Program-made: the position numbers and the translations under genes | Notes under the pieces: generated by a model | What the model was told of the DNA's origin: nothing | The model's input: only the letters and a program-made list of their open reading frames with translations | Database searches by the model: none | From: DDH964 sp963806685 | GTDB taxonomy: Bacteria; Desulfobacterota; Desulfuromonadia; Desulfuromonadales; DDH964 | Length of the DNA stretch: 64,000 nt | NCBI GenBank assembly: GCA_963806685.1 | Contig: CAWDZB010000020.1 | Span: 1-64,000 of the forward strand | Direction of reading: 5' to 3' | In this document: piece after piece, positions 24,431 through 33,174 of the stretch | How positions within the stretch are numbered: position 1 is the first letter of the stretch | How the letters are laid out: the number at the start of each line of letters is the position of its first letter

Positions 24431-27103
24431 ATGGCGGGTGAACGGATTCTGGTTGTCGACGACGCGGAAGGGGTGCGCAAGCTGCTGCGCTCCAGCCTGG
24501 CCCGGGAAGGTTTCGCCACCCGTTTCGCCGGCAGTGGCGAGGAAGGGCTGGAGGCGGTCCGACGGGAATCACCCGACCTGATCGTCCTCGATCTCATGTT
24601 GCCGGCCATGGACGGTCTGGAGGTTTGCCGCCGGCTCAAGGCCGATCCGCGCACCCGCGCCATCCCGGTCATCATGCTGACCGGGCGCGGCGAGGAGGCC
24701 GACGTCATCCGCGGCCTGGAGATGGGGGCGGACGACTACATGGTCAAGCCCTTCAGCCCGCGGGTACTGATCGCCCGGCTGCGCGCGGTCCTGCGCCGGC
24801 GCAGTGAGGAACTGGGCGACGAGCCTGAACCTCTCCGGCTCCACGACCTGGTTATCGACGCGGCCAACGGCGAGGTTTGGGCCGGTCGGGAAAAGGTCAC
24901 CCTCTCCCACCCCGAATTTCGCTTTCTGCACCTGCTGGCGTCGGCAGTTCTGGCCGGCGACCAAAATCCCGATTCCTACTTTTTGCCTCCCGCATTGGGA
25001 GAGCTTCAATCCGATCCCGGACGTTTTTTCGAGCAGGAAGGGATGACGCTGTTCGCCCTCAACCGCCTGGAGCGCATCGCCCCCCTCTTTGCCCGGCTGC
25101 CGGAAGGTTTGCTGCAAAGGCATCCCTGGCTTTCCTTCTTTTCCTCCCTGGTCCGTTTCCACCAGCTGAGCGGAGAATCCCGGGCCTGCCTTGAAGCTGC
25201 CCGCGCCGGTTTCTTCGCCAGCGGGGATCGCTGTGGCGAACTCCTTGCCATTGCCCAGCTGCTTTTGGTGAAGACCCTTTTCCCCGGCGAAACAGCGACC
25301 CTGGCAACCCTCGCCGAACGGGCCGAAGAGCTGGTCGAGGACGCGCTCTCCTGCCTGTGCGGCTATTCGCAGATTCACGTTGCGCAATGTCTGGCCCTGA
25401 CCGGCATGTTCCACGGTGGAGATGTGCAACGGATAAACCGTTACCAGGAGCTGGCCTTGACCCTGGCCGAAGAGCATGCCCTGGTTGGATTCGACGCCCT
25501 GGCTTATGTCTGCAGCGGTTTTCAGGCCCTGCGGCGGGGAGATCTGAAGGGCCTGTTGGGCCTGCTGGAAAAGGCTCAGCCACTGTTTCAGAACCCACAG
25601 ACCTGTGCCTGGGAGCGGGCCTTGCTGCGCCTGCTGCAATTGTACGCCCTGGTGTTGCAGGGGGATGACCTCAACCGGGAGCGGCTGCTGGGGCGGATGC
25701 GGGCGAAGTTTGATCCCCGGCTGCTGGAGCGCTCGCTGCTGCACTTGGAATTGGGGCTGCTCGAGGTCATTTCCGCCCTGCTGGGAAAACGCCAGCTCCA
25801 GGGGCTGGAGCAGTGCCGAACCAGGCTCAGCGAAGCACCACCGGTCGGGCAGCATCGCTTCCTGGCCTTTGGAGCCCTGGCCGCCCTGCGCGTCGGCAAG
25901 CACGAGGAAGCCGGGCATATGCTGGCGGCGGCACGGCCTCTGCTGGCCGCCTATGAAGATTGTTTCGACCGGGCCTGGTGCGGGATGCTGCTCGGCGCGG
26001 TCGGCCTGCTGCTCGGCGCCGCCGATCCCCGGGACGATCTGGACCGGGCGCTGATGGCCGCAGGCGAACTGGGCAATCCCTGGTTGGCAACAGCCATTTC
26101 CGGAATCCAGCTGGCCTGCGAGCTCGAAATGGGACGGGATATCGGAGAAGATCTCCTCCACTGGCTGAGCGAACCCGGGCAGGTTGACGGGCTGGCGCTG
26201 CGCTGCTGTCCCCCGGAGATCCGCCAGCGCCTGCTTGCAGCTGCCCTGGCCGGAGGCCAGGCCGCAGTGGTTCGTCCCCTGGCCGCCAGCCTGAACCTGT
26301 GCATAGGCGAAGGCAATACCCTGCTGCCCTTCCTTGAGGTACAGACACTGGGCGGAATCTCTATCCAGGTTGGGGGCCGGACGGTGGTTCGGGCCGAGGA
26401 CTTGACCCCGGCCCAAAGGGAATTGCTCGCCCTGCTGGTGGCCGTGCCGGGAATGAAGCTCAGTCAGGAAGAAGTCCAGCTCGATTTCTGGCCCGACAGC
26501 CCACCGGAAAAAGCCCGTTCCAGTTTCGACTCCCTGCTGCTGCGGTTGCGCAAGACCCTCGACGCGGCCCTGGCACCGAACGCGGCCAGGGATTATCTGC
26601 AGCTGCAAAAGGGGATTCTGAGCCTGGACAATGCCCGAGTCGATGCTCAAGCCTTTGCGGCGCTGATCCGTCTCGGCCTCGACCTGGTGCGGCGTCGCGA
26701 ATCCTGGCAGGCCGGCAATGTCTTTGCCCAGGCTCACGCCTTGTGGAAGGGTTCCTTCATGCCCGGGGCCAGCGCGCGCGATCAAGCCGCCGACTATCGG
26801 GAAGAGCTCGATCTGCTCTATGTGGTCGGTATGCAAAGCTGGGCGGAACTGCTCATGGCCTGGGGAAAGACCGAAAGAGCCGAGACCGTCCTCCATCAGG
26901 CCCTGCGCATCGACCGCGTCAATGACCGTTTGATCAAGGCGTTGTGCCGCTGCCATCTGCGCAGCAACAATCCGATCAAGGCCCGCCAGGTCCTCCAGAA
27001 TTACGCCGAAACCCTTCGTCGCGAAGCCTATTCCGAGGGGGAAGTCGAAGAAATTCTCGCCGCTTTTCCCACCATCCTCAAGGGGTGCAGCAACCCCGAT
27101 TGA
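24431..27103 (+). CDS. Chimeric regulator: receiver plus partial winged helix fused to TPR/BTAD-type C-terminus
   Basis: 890 residues. Residues 1-120 are a receiver domain (RILVVDDAEGVRKLL; LIVLDLMLPAMDG with the phospho-Asp; VIMLTGRGEE; MVKPFSPRVL). An OmpR-type winged helix begins at about 135 (LRLHDLVIDAANGEVWAGRE, LSHPEFRFLHLLAS) but stops before the recognition helix near 175. From there the protein is alpha-helical repeat sequence. Near 640-700 a second winged helix appears (LEVQTLGGISIQVGGRTVVR, LTPAQRELLALLV), followed by a bacterial transcriptional activator domain (VDAQAFAALIRLGLDLVRRR, RIDRVNDRLIKALCRCHLRS). No ATPase domain remains. The break near 24950 looks like a deletion joining an OmpR regulator to the C-terminal part of a BTAD regulator. 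Confidence 0.75.
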   Translation: MAGERILVVDDAEGVRKLLRSSLAREGFATRFAGSGEEGLEAVRRESPDLIVLDLMLPAMDGLEVCRRLKADPRTRAIPVIMLTGRGEEADVIRGLEMGADDYMVKPFSPRVLIARLRAVLRRRSEELGDEPEPLRLHDLVIDAANGEVWAGREKVTLSHPEFRFLHLLASAVLAGDQNPDSYFLPPALGELQSDPGRFFEQEGMTLFALNRLERIAPLFARLPEGLLQRHPWLSFFSSLVRFHQLSGESRACLEAARAGFFASGDRCGELLAIAQLLLVKTLFPGETATLATLAERAEELVEDALSCLCGYSQIHVAQCLALTGMFHGGDVQRINRYQELALTLAEEHALVGFDALAYVCSGFQALRRGDLKGLLGLLEKAQPLFQNPQTCAWERALLRLLQLYALVLQGDDLNRERLLGRMRAKFDPRLLERSLLHLELGLLEVISALLGKRQLQGLEQCRTRLSEAPPVGQHRFLAFGALAALRVGKHEEAGHMLAAARPLLAAYEDCFDRAWCGMLLGAVGLLLGAADPRDDLDRALMAAGELGNPWLATAISGIQLACELEMGRDIGEDLLHWLSEPGQVDGLALRCCPPEIRQRLLAAALAGGQAAVVRPLAASLNLCIGEGNTLLPFLEVQTLGGISIQVGGRTVVRAEDLTPAQRELLALLVAVPGMKLSQEEVQLDFWPDSPPEKARSSFDSLLLRLRKTLDAALAPNAARDYLQLQKGILSLDNARVDAQAFAALIRLGLDLVRRRESWQAGNVFAQAHALWKGSFMPGASARDQAADYREELDLLYVVGMQSWAELLMAWGKTERAETVLHQALRIDRVNDRLIKALCRCHLRSNNPIKARQVLQNYAETLRREAYSEGEVEEILAAFPTILKGCSNPD

Positions 27104-27252
27104 GGTCCCGCCGGATTTTTTGAAAAAAATCCTTGTCCCCTCCCTTCCGGTGAGAAATTTGTCAGAGTCACCCGCTAAAGTAGTTTCCGTGGTGGCCAAG
27201 GTCGGCCACTTGTGACCGCCCGGCCCGGCGCCGGGTTCACGGCGGAGGGCGT

Positions 27253-27471
27253 GTGGCAAAGTGTGAATTTCTCGATCGCTGCGGGTTCTATCGTAAATAT
27301 TCCGAAAAACGCAGCCCCGCGTGGCGTGGCCTGTTTACCACCTACTGCTGCGGGGATCTGGTCAACTTCTGCGAGCGCTGGAAGGCCTACCGCCGGGCGG
27401 GATATATTTTCGGAGACGACATCATGCCCAGCGGCGATCCGGTTCCGCAACCTTTTACCCTGCTGGTTTAG
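27253..27471 (+). CDS. Small cysteine-containing protein of unknown function
   Basis: 72 residues beginning MAKCEFLDRCGFYRKYSEKR, with FTTYCCGDLVNFCERWKAYR and GDDIMPSGDPVPQPFTLLV. Cysteines at 4, 10, 33, 34 and 41 could bind a metal. The GTG start follows GGAGGG. I believe similar small proteins occur in other Desulfobacterota, but I know of no function. A GC-rich palindrome (27192-27209) lies upstream. Confidence 0.6.
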   Translation: MAKCEFLDRCGFYRKYSEKRSPAWRGLFTTYCCGDLVNFCERWKAYRRAGYIFGDDIMPSGDPVPQPFTLLV

Positions 27472-27645
27472 CGAGAAAAACCCCAGCAGGTTTGCAGTAG
27501 ATTCGGAACATCATCGAAGGTCAATGGTCGGAACAGACCGTTTGAACCGGGCAAAGCTCACAGGTGAGTGGGGAGGGTGGCAGTCAGGAGGGGTTGCCGC
27601 CCGTATGTAATTTCCAGTTTCGATGGATTGATTTGGAGGGGGGAA

Positions 27646-27684
27646 CCCCCGCCCTTAATGCAATAAGGGCGGGGGCTTTTTTTA
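27646..27684 (+). terminator. Strong rho-independent terminator
   Basis: CCCCCGCCCTTA, six-base loop, TAAGGGCGGGGG, then CTTTTTTT. The 12-bp stem is perfect. It would end transcripts from the 72-residue gene to its left, although it is 174 bp away. Confidence 0.8.
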
Positions 27685-27760
27685 CCCCGATGACCCCCGA
27701 GCCCGCAATTCTCCCGCCAGAAAATGATTTTTGTAGTTCTTCCCATGCATTTAATCATTT

Positions 27761-27901
27761 CTATCCAGTGGAAGGTGCCATGGCCGTTCGGTTTCTGGTC
27801 GGCAACTCCCTCGTAGCCGTCGAAGCCAGCATGAAGAACCAGGCAATACCTGCGATTGATGTAGACAAGGGTAGTACAGAATTGATTCGCTGATTTTTCA
27901 T
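27761..27901 (-). CDS. Possible 46-residue membrane peptide
   Basis: A GGAAGGAGGCGTT site gives an excellent start at 27901. The peptide is MKNQRINSVLPLSTSIAGIA followed by WFFMLASTATREL, with a hydrophobic segment at about residues 9-27 that could be a signal or membrane anchor, then a short polar tail. It may be the 5' end of a longer frameshifted gene, since the next frame stays open towards 27690. Function unknown. Confidence 0.35.
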   Translation of the reverse strand: MKNQRINSVLPLSTSIAGIAWFFMLASTATRELPTRNRTAMAPSTG

Positions 27902-28211
27902 AACGCCTCCTTCCCACTCCCTTCCTATAGAAGTGCCGGCCGGTTGAGCCCTTTCCCTGATTCCTCAAACTGCAATGAGTAGACCACAGCTCCCCGTAAC
28001 CGCGGTAGTCCGGGGGGCTCCGCATGCTAGATGGCAGGCTGCAGCCCATCGGGTAGAAATTCCCTAAATTTTTAAAAAGAAAATTAAAATACCCAACCGC
28101 CTGAACCTTCGAGAAAAAGGTTCGATACCAAAATAAACTCTAAATGCAGTCCAAAGAGAAATTGCCGCAGGCCCCCGCAGGAGAAATCCTCCAGGTCAAA
28201 GCAAGAAGGGC

Positions 28212-29654
28212 TCATTTACGCCAGAAGGAGGGGAAGAAGAGGACCAGGACGGTGAAGAGTTCCAGCCGGCCGAGGAGCATGCAGAAAACCAGCACCGCCT
28301 TGCCGAACGGGGCGATATGTCCGTAATGGGCGACCGGACCGACGGTGCCAAGGCCCGGGCCGATGTTCCCGAGAGTAGCGATGACGGCGGCTCCGGCGGA
28401 GACCAGGTCCATGCCACTGACCGCCATGAGGAAGGAGGCGATGACGAAAACGCCCATGTAGAGGGCGAAAAACCCGAGGATGGATTGCATTACCTCACGG
28501 TCAACGGGGGTGTTGCCGAGTTTGACCAGCCGCACCGCCCGTGGGTGGATCAGGCGGTAGAGCTGAACCTTGGCATGCTTGAAGATCAACAGGATGCGGG
28601 CGACCTTGATGCCGCCGCCCGTGGAGCCGGCGCAGCCGCCGATGAACATCAGAAAGACCAACAGGTACTGGGCCAGGACCGGCCAGGTCTCGTAGTTGGC
28701 GGTGCCGAAGCCGGTGGTCGTCAAAATCGAGGTGGTCTGGAAGGCGCTGAAGCGCAGATTGTCGGCCAGGGACAGGTAGCTTCGCCCCTGGTTGATAATC
28801 ACCAGCAGGCCGGTGACGCCAACGGTCAAGGCGAGGTAGGAAAGAAACTCCTCGTTGCGGAAATACTCGCGCAGGCGTCCGCGCAAGGCGTGGTAGTGGA
28901 GAGAGAAATTGACCCCGGCGAGGAACATGAACAGGGTCACCACCCAGTCGATGTAGGCGCTGTTGAAAGCCCCCACCGAAGCATTGCGGGTCGAGAAGCC
29001 ACCGGTGGCGAGGGTGGCGAAGGCGTGGCAGAGCGCCTCGTAAAAGGACATGCCGCCGGCCATCAACAGCACCGTTTCAGCGGCGGTGAGCAGAACGTAG
29101 ACTCCCCAGAGGAGCTTGGCGGTATCCTGGATGCGCGGTTTCAAGCGGTCGGCGGTCGGTCCCGGGACCTCGGCCTTGAACAGCTGCATGCCGCCGACCC
29201 CGAGCATCGGCAGGATCGCCAGCGACATGACGATGATTCCCATGCCCCCCAGCCAGTGGGTCAGGGCTCGCCAGAGCAGGATGCTCTGCGGCAGGGTTTC
29301 GACCACCGGCAGGATCGTCGCCCCGGTGGTGGTGAAGCCGCTCATGGTTTCGAAGCCGGCGTCGAGGAGACCGGGGATGGCCCCGCTGAAAAGGAAGGGG
29401 AGGGCGCCGAACAGGGCGTAAAAGAGCCAGCCGAAGGTGACCACCGCGAACCCCTCGCGCACCGACAGCTCGCGGTTGCTGCGGCAGAAACGCAGTAGCA
29501 GGGTACCCGCAGCGGCGGTAATCAGCGCGGCGAAAAGAAAGGCCATGGCGGCGCCGTCGGCGAAGTAAAGGGAAAAGGGGAGCGGGAAGAGCAGGGCGAC
29601 GGCCAGGAAAAGCAGCAGGGCGCCAAGAATGCGCAAGGTGAGCAGGATATTCAT
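28212..29654 (-). CDS. trkH: Trk-type potassium uptake membrane subunit
   Basis: 480 residues, a TrkH/KtrB translocator with four pore-loop repeats: SGFTTTGATIL, FSTRNASVG, TTTGFGTANYETW and VIATLGNIGPGLGTVGP, each carrying the selectivity-filter glycine. GGCAGSTGGGIKVAR is the family's conserved intramembrane loop region, and HWLGGMGIIVMSLAILPMLG is also typical. The ATG overlaps the trkA stop (ATGA). TrkH needs TrkA for gating by nucleotides. Confidence 0.95.
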   Translation of the reverse strand: MNILLTLRILGALLLFLAVALLFPLPFSLYFADGAAMAFLFAALITAAAGTLLLRFCRSNRELSVREGFAVVTFGWLFYALFGALPFLFSGAIPGLLDAGFETMSGFTTTGATILPVVETLPQSILLWRALTHWLGGMGIIVMSLAILPMLGVGGMQLFKAEVPGPTADRLKPRIQDTAKLLWGVYVLLTAAETVLLMAGGMSFYEALCHAFATLATGGFSTRNASVGAFNSAYIDWVVTLFMFLAGVNFSLHYHALRGRLREYFRNEEFLSYLALTVGVTGLLVIINQGRSYLSLADNLRFSAFQTTSILTTTGFGTANYETWPVLAQYLLVFLMFIGGCAGSTGGGIKVARILLIFKHAKVQLYRLIHPRAVRLVKLGNTPVDREVMQSILGFFALYMGVFVIASFLMAVSGMDLVSAGAAVIATLGNIGPGLGTVGPVAHYGHIAPFGKAVLVFCMLLGRLELFTVLVLFFPSFWRK

Positions 29655-31009
29655 GGCGAGCCAAAAAAGGTCTCGACCTTGGCCACCGCCCCGGAGAGGG
29701 CGAAGATGACGATCCGGTCGCCGCTTTTGAGCAGGCTCTCGCCGGTGGGGATCTCGTAGCTGGCGTCGTGGACAATGGCGCCGATGATCGCCCCGGGCGG
29801 AAACTGGAGCTCTTTAAGCGGGGTGTCGATGATGGTGCTGTCGGCCTTGACCTGCAGTTCGAGAACCTCGGCATTACTTCCCTCGATGGTCGCCAGGGAG
29901 ATGACGTCGCCGCGCCGCACGTACTTGAGGATCGCGCCGGCCGCAGCCAGCCGTGGTGAGATGCAGGCGTCAATGCCAAGGGTTGGGGCGAGGCCGAGCA
30001 GTTCGGGACTGTTGATCAGGCTCAGGGTGCGCCGGGCTTTGTGCTGCCGGGCCAAAAGGGAGCAGAGGATGTTGCTCTCGTCACTCTCGGTGACGGCGAT
30101 GAAGACATCGGCCCCTTCGATCCCTTCATCGACCAGGGTGCGGATGTCCGTCCCCTCGGTGTGAATGATCAGGCTGTGGCGCAGCCTGGCGGAAAGGGCC
30201 TCGCAACGTTTTTCGTCCCGCTCCACCAGGCGCACGTCGAAGCGCAGCTGTTCCAACTGGGCTGCGATGCGCAGGCCGATGCGGCCGCCGCCGAGAACGA
30301 AGGCGCGACGGGAGCGGCGCTTGGGCGCATCCTGAAGCTGCAGCAGGTACTGGATGGCCGGCAGGTCATTCTGGTGGGCGACGATGAAAATGCTGTCGCC
30401 GGCCTGGATGACGTCGTCGCCGCGGGGGATGATGGTATCATCGCCGCGGCCGATGGCGGTGACCACGAAGCGGTACATGCCGCGGATTTCGCCAAGTTCC
30501 CGCAGACTCAGGTCGACCAGCGGGCTGCCGGCGCCGATCCGGTAGCCGAGGAACTGGATCTGCCCTTCGACGAACTCGGCGACGTCGAAAGCCCCCGTGC
30601 GGCAGGCGATCTTGACGATTTCGTCGGCCACCTCATCGTCCGGGTTGATCAACAGATCGATGCCGAGCTTTTCCTTGGAAAGGATCGCCCCCTGGCCGGA
30701 GTACTCGATACTCTTGACGCGGGCAATGCGGGTGGTGACGGCGTATTCTCGGGCCAGCAGGCAGGCGAGGATGTTCACCTCGTCGAGGTCGGTAACGGCG
30801 ATGAAGATGTCGGCCGCCTTGATTCCCGCCTGCTCCAGGGTTTCGGCGCTGGCACCGTTTCCCTGGATGCCGAGAACGTTGAGGCGGTCCTGGGCGCGGG
30901 AAAGGTGCTCCCCCTCGCGGTCGATGAGGGTGACCTCGTGCCCCTCCAGGGAGAGTCGCTCGCAGAGAAAATAGCCGACCTGGCCGGCGCCGACGATGAG
31001 AATCTTCAT
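29651..31009 (-). CDS. trkA: Trk potassium uptake regulatory subunit, NAD-binding
   Basis: 452 residues with the duplicated RCK architecture: TrkA_N at 1-120 (KILIVGAGQVGYFLCERLSL), TrkA_C at about 140-215, then a second TrkA_N from 230 (AFVLGGGRIGLRIAAQLEQL) and a second TrkA_C from 370 to the end. Both Rossmann loops keep the GxGxxG pattern. It binds NAD(H)/ATP and gates TrkH, encoded immediately downstream with a 4-bp overlap. It is divergent from the HNH gene. Confidence 0.96.
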   Translation of the reverse strand: MKILIVGAGQVGYFLCERLSLEGHEVTLIDREGEHLSRAQDRLNVLGIQGNGASAETLEQAGIKAADIFIAVTDLDEVNILACLLAREYAVTTRIARVKSIEYSGQGAILSKEKLGIDLLINPDDEVADEIVKIACRTGAFDVAEFVEGQIQFLGYRIGAGSPLVDLSLRELGEIRGMYRFVVTAIGRGDDTIIPRGDDVIQAGDSIFIVAHQNDLPAIQYLLQLQDAPKRRSRRAFVLGGGRIGLRIAAQLEQLRFDVRLVERDEKRCEALSARLRHSLIIHTEGTDIRTLVDEGIEGADVFIAVTESDESNILCSLLARQHKARRTLSLINSPELLGLAPTLGIDACISPRLAAAGAILKYVRRGDVISLATIEGSNAEVLELQVKADSTIIDTPLKELQFPPGAIIGAIVHDASYEIPTGESLLKSGDRIVIFALSGAVAKVETFFGSP

Positions 31010-31112
31010 GGCGTTCCGTTATCAAGCGGGGCGCTGGCGATCAGCGACGGGAAAGGAGCCGGTCTGCAGTCAGCCCACAGCCTGCCCGGATGGGCAGGTA
31101 GCTACAGCGGGG

Positions 31113-31141
31113 TTGCTCCCCTTTCTCCCCTCGGCTAGAAT
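31113..31141 (+). promoter_or_regulatory. Candidate promoter of the HNH gene
   Basis: TTGCTC (31113-31118), 17-base spacer, TAGAAT (31136-31141), about 28 bases before the ATG. The -10 matches five of six positions. Confidence 0.45.
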
Positions 31142-31168
31142 CATCCCGAAACCCGAAAGGAGCCCGCC

Positions 31169-31465
31169 ATGGATGACTGGGGAAGTGGGGTCGAGGAGGA
31201 GCAACTGCGCCGCGAGCGCAACAAGGCCCGCGAACTGCGCAACAGCCAGTGGTGGAAGAACCGGATTGCCGGGGGGCGCTGCCATTATTGCGGAAGGGAA
31301 GTTGCACCTCGGGAACTGACCCTCGACCACGTTGTTCCCCTGGTCCGCGGTGGGCGCAGTACCCGGGGAAACTGTGTGCCGGCGTGCAAGGAGTGTAACA
31401 GCAAGAAGCAGCACCTGCTACCGGTGGAGTGGCAGGAGTATCTCGACCAACTCGCCAAGGGTTGA
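31169..31465 (+). CDS. HNH endonuclease-family protein
   Basis: 98 residues. A basic N-terminal helix (EEEQLRRERNKARELRNSQW) is followed by a classical HNH fold: CHYCGREVAPRELTLDHVVP with the DH pair, RGGRSTRGNCVPACKECNSK, and a paired CxxC/CxxC zinc site. Stand-alone HNH proteins of this size are widespread and may nick DNA or process phage or repair intermediates; no restriction partner is present here. AAGGAG precedes the ATG. It is transcribed divergently from trkA. Confidence 0.85.
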   Translation: MDDWGSGVEEEQLRRERNKARELRNSQWWKNRIAGGRCHYCGREVAPRELTLDHVVPLVRGGRSTRGNCVPACKECNSKKQHLLPVEWQEYLDQLAKG

Positions 31466-31508
31466 ACCCTCTCGAACCCAGACCCCGGTTTGCCGCTGCC
31501 TGGCCCCA

Positions 31509-31730
31509 CTAAAGCTCCTCGAAGTCCCCTTCCGTGTCGTCATCCTCCCCTTCATCTTCGGCGACGAAGTCGTCGTCCATGAATCCCGCGAGAAAACGCT
31601 GGTTGTCCCGGATCCGGCGCTCGATCTCCCGTTGCAGCTCGTCCAGTTCCGGAAACCGGCTGGTTCCCTCCCCATCTTCCTGCTGACCACCTTCCATTAC
31701 CCGGGGAAGATTTTCTTCGTCACCCATCAT
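31509..31730 (-). CDS. Small acidic protein of unknown function downstream of glgA
   Basis: 73 residues, about a third acidic: ELDELQREIERRIRDNQRFL in a helical middle and an acidic tail (GFMDDDFVAEDEGEDDDTEG). It overlaps the 3' end of glgA by 11 bp and is on the same strand, so it probably belongs to the glycogen operon. No family recognised. Confidence 0.6.
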   Translation of the reverse strand: MMGDEENLPRVMEGGQQEDGEGTSRFPELDELQREIERRIRDNQRFLAGFMDDDFVAEDEGEDDDTEGDFEEL

Positions 31731-33174
31731 GGTGTTCCTTGGCCTTGGCGTAAAGTTCCAGGTATTGCTGCGCCGAGCGACCCCAGGAGAGGTCGGTGCG
31801 CATGCCCCGCTTCACCAGCTGCAGCCAGCCGCGGCGCTCGGCGAAGTGCCCTAAGGCGCGATCGAGGGTCGCGAGCAGGGCGGCTTCGCTGAGTTTGTCG
31901 AAGCTGAAGCCGTTGCTGTCGCGAGGATGGCGATCGACGTCGCTGACGGTGTCGGCCAGGCCGCCGGTGCGGCGCACCAGGGGCACGCTACCGTAGCGGA
32001 GGGCGATCAGCTGGCCGAGGCCGCAGGGTTCGTAGCGGCTCGGCATCAGAAACAGGTCGGAGCCGCCATAGATGCGCCTGGCCAGCGCGTCATCGAAGGT
32101 CAGCCGAACCGCGGCCCGGTCCCCGCTCGTCTTACCGCGGGCGGCGAAGCGTTCCATCAGGCGCCGTTCGCCGCTGCCGAGCAGCACCAGCTGCAGCGGA
32201 CGCGCGAGCAGTTTGTCCCACGCAGCTTCCACCAGGTCAAGCCCTTTTTGCGGGTCGACGCGGGTGACCATGGCCAGAAGCGGCCGCCCCGGGTCGACGG
32301 CCAACCCCAGTTCCTGCTGCAGCGCCCGCTTGCAGCGGACCTTGCCACGCAAGTCGTCGGCGTTGTAGCGGGCGGGGAGCGCTGCGTCGGTGAGCGGGTT
32401 CCACTGCTCGGCATCGAGGCCGTTGAGAACCCCGTAGAGATCCTGCTGCCTGCCGCGAAGGATGCCATCGAATCCGTGCCCCAACGCCGGTCGCTGGATT
32501 TCCCGACAGTAGGTGGGGGAGACCGTGGTCAGGATATCGGCGAAGAGTACCCCCCCCTTGAGCAGCGACAGCTGGCCGTAGTATTCGAGACCGTCGATGG
32601 TGAAGAGTTCCCGGGGGAGTCCGAGGGCGGCCGTGGCCTCGGGCGGGAAAAGTCCCTGGTAGCCGAGATTGTGGATGGTCAGCAGGGTGCCGATGGCAGC
32701 AAAGACGCGGTCGGTGGCAAGTTCGTTGCGCAGCAACACCGGGATCAGGCCGGTCTGCCAGTCGTTGAGGTGCAGCACTTGCGGATGGAAGGGGCCGTGG
32801 CGGAGGAAGTCGAGGACCGCCCGGCAGAAGAAGCCGAAACGCTCGGCGTTGTCCGGGTAGTCGCCGTCGGCGGTGCCATAGAGCTGGGGACGGTCGAAGT
32901 AGCCGTGGTGTTCGACCAGGTAGACCGGCACCCCGTCAATGAGGGTCTCCCGCACCAGGCCGCGGGCCAGGGCGCCGCCGATCACCGCCTGCACCGGCCA
33001 GCTGTCGGCCGCCAGGGGAAAGCCCCTTTCGCGGGTGACTCGGTAATAGGGGAGGATGACGCGCGCATCGTGGCCGAGGCGCCGCAGTTCCCGCGGAAGG
33101 GCGCCGGCAACGTCGGCCAGGCCGCCGGTCTTGGCCAGCGGTGCGACTTCCGGGGCGACCAGCAGGATCTTCAT
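31720..33174 (-). CDS. glgA: Glycogen synthase (ADP-glucose, GT5)
   Basis: 484 residues. The GT5 glucosyl-nucleotide loop KTGGLADVAGALPRELRRLG lies near residue 16. Further motifs are LHLNDWQTGLIPVLL, LTIHNLGYQGLFP, MVTRVDPQKGLDLVEAAWDK, and the C-terminal YGGSDLFLMPSRYEPCGLGQ with the catalytic glutamate. It extends alpha-1,4-glucan from ADP-glucose; some family members use maltose-type acceptors. The ATG overlaps the GH13 gene stop by 4 bp. No glgC or glgB is in the window. Confidence 0.95.
   Translation of the reverse strand: MKILLVAPEVAPLAKTGGLADVAGALPRELRRLGHDARVILPYYRVTRERGFPLAADSWPVQAVIGGALARGLVRETLIDGVPVYLVEHHGYFDRPQLYGTADGDYPDNAERFGFFCRAVLDFLRHGPFHPQVLHLNDWQTGLIPVLLRNELATDRVFAAIGTLLTIHNLGYQGLFPPEATAALGLPRELFTIDGLEYYGQLSLLKGGVLFADILTTVSPTYCREIQRPALGHGFDGILRGRQQDLYGVLNGLDAEQWNPLTDAALPARYNADDLRGKVRCKRALQQELGLAVDPGRPLLAMVTRVDPQKGLDLVEAAWDKLLARPLQLVLLGSGERRLMERFAARGKTSGDRAAVRLTFDDALARRIYGGSDLFLMPSRYEPCGLGQLIALRYGSVPLVRRTGGLADTVSDVDRHPRDSNGFSFDKLSEAALLATLDRALGHFAERRGWLQLVKRGMRTDLSWGRSAQQYLELYAKAKEHHDG

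Larger units (their letters stand above)
27472..28211. other. 740-bp region, mostly noncoding, AT-rich to the right
   Basis: Apart from the terminator at 27646 and one short minus-strand reading frame (27761-27901), I see no gene. Base composition falls towards 28050-28140 (runs such as AAATTTTTAAAAAGAAAATTAAAA). No tRNA-like cloverleaf or repeat array is visible. The longer antisense frame at 27558-28049 has no protein-like composition. Confidence 0.5.

Noticed and set aside
27110..27135. AT-rich hairpin GGATTTTTT/AAAAAATCC after the chimeric regulator as a terminator
   Set aside because: The stem is weak and no T-tract follows; recorded only as sequence noise.
27558..28049. 163-codon minus-strand frame in the 27.6-28.0 kb gap
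   Set aside because: No ribosome site and no protein-like pattern; only a short start at 27901 in another frame has a good ribosome binding site.
31169..31465. HNH gene as part of a restriction or defence system
   Set aside because: No methyltransferase, helicase or other defence gene is adjacent; neighbours are potassium uptake and glycogen genes.
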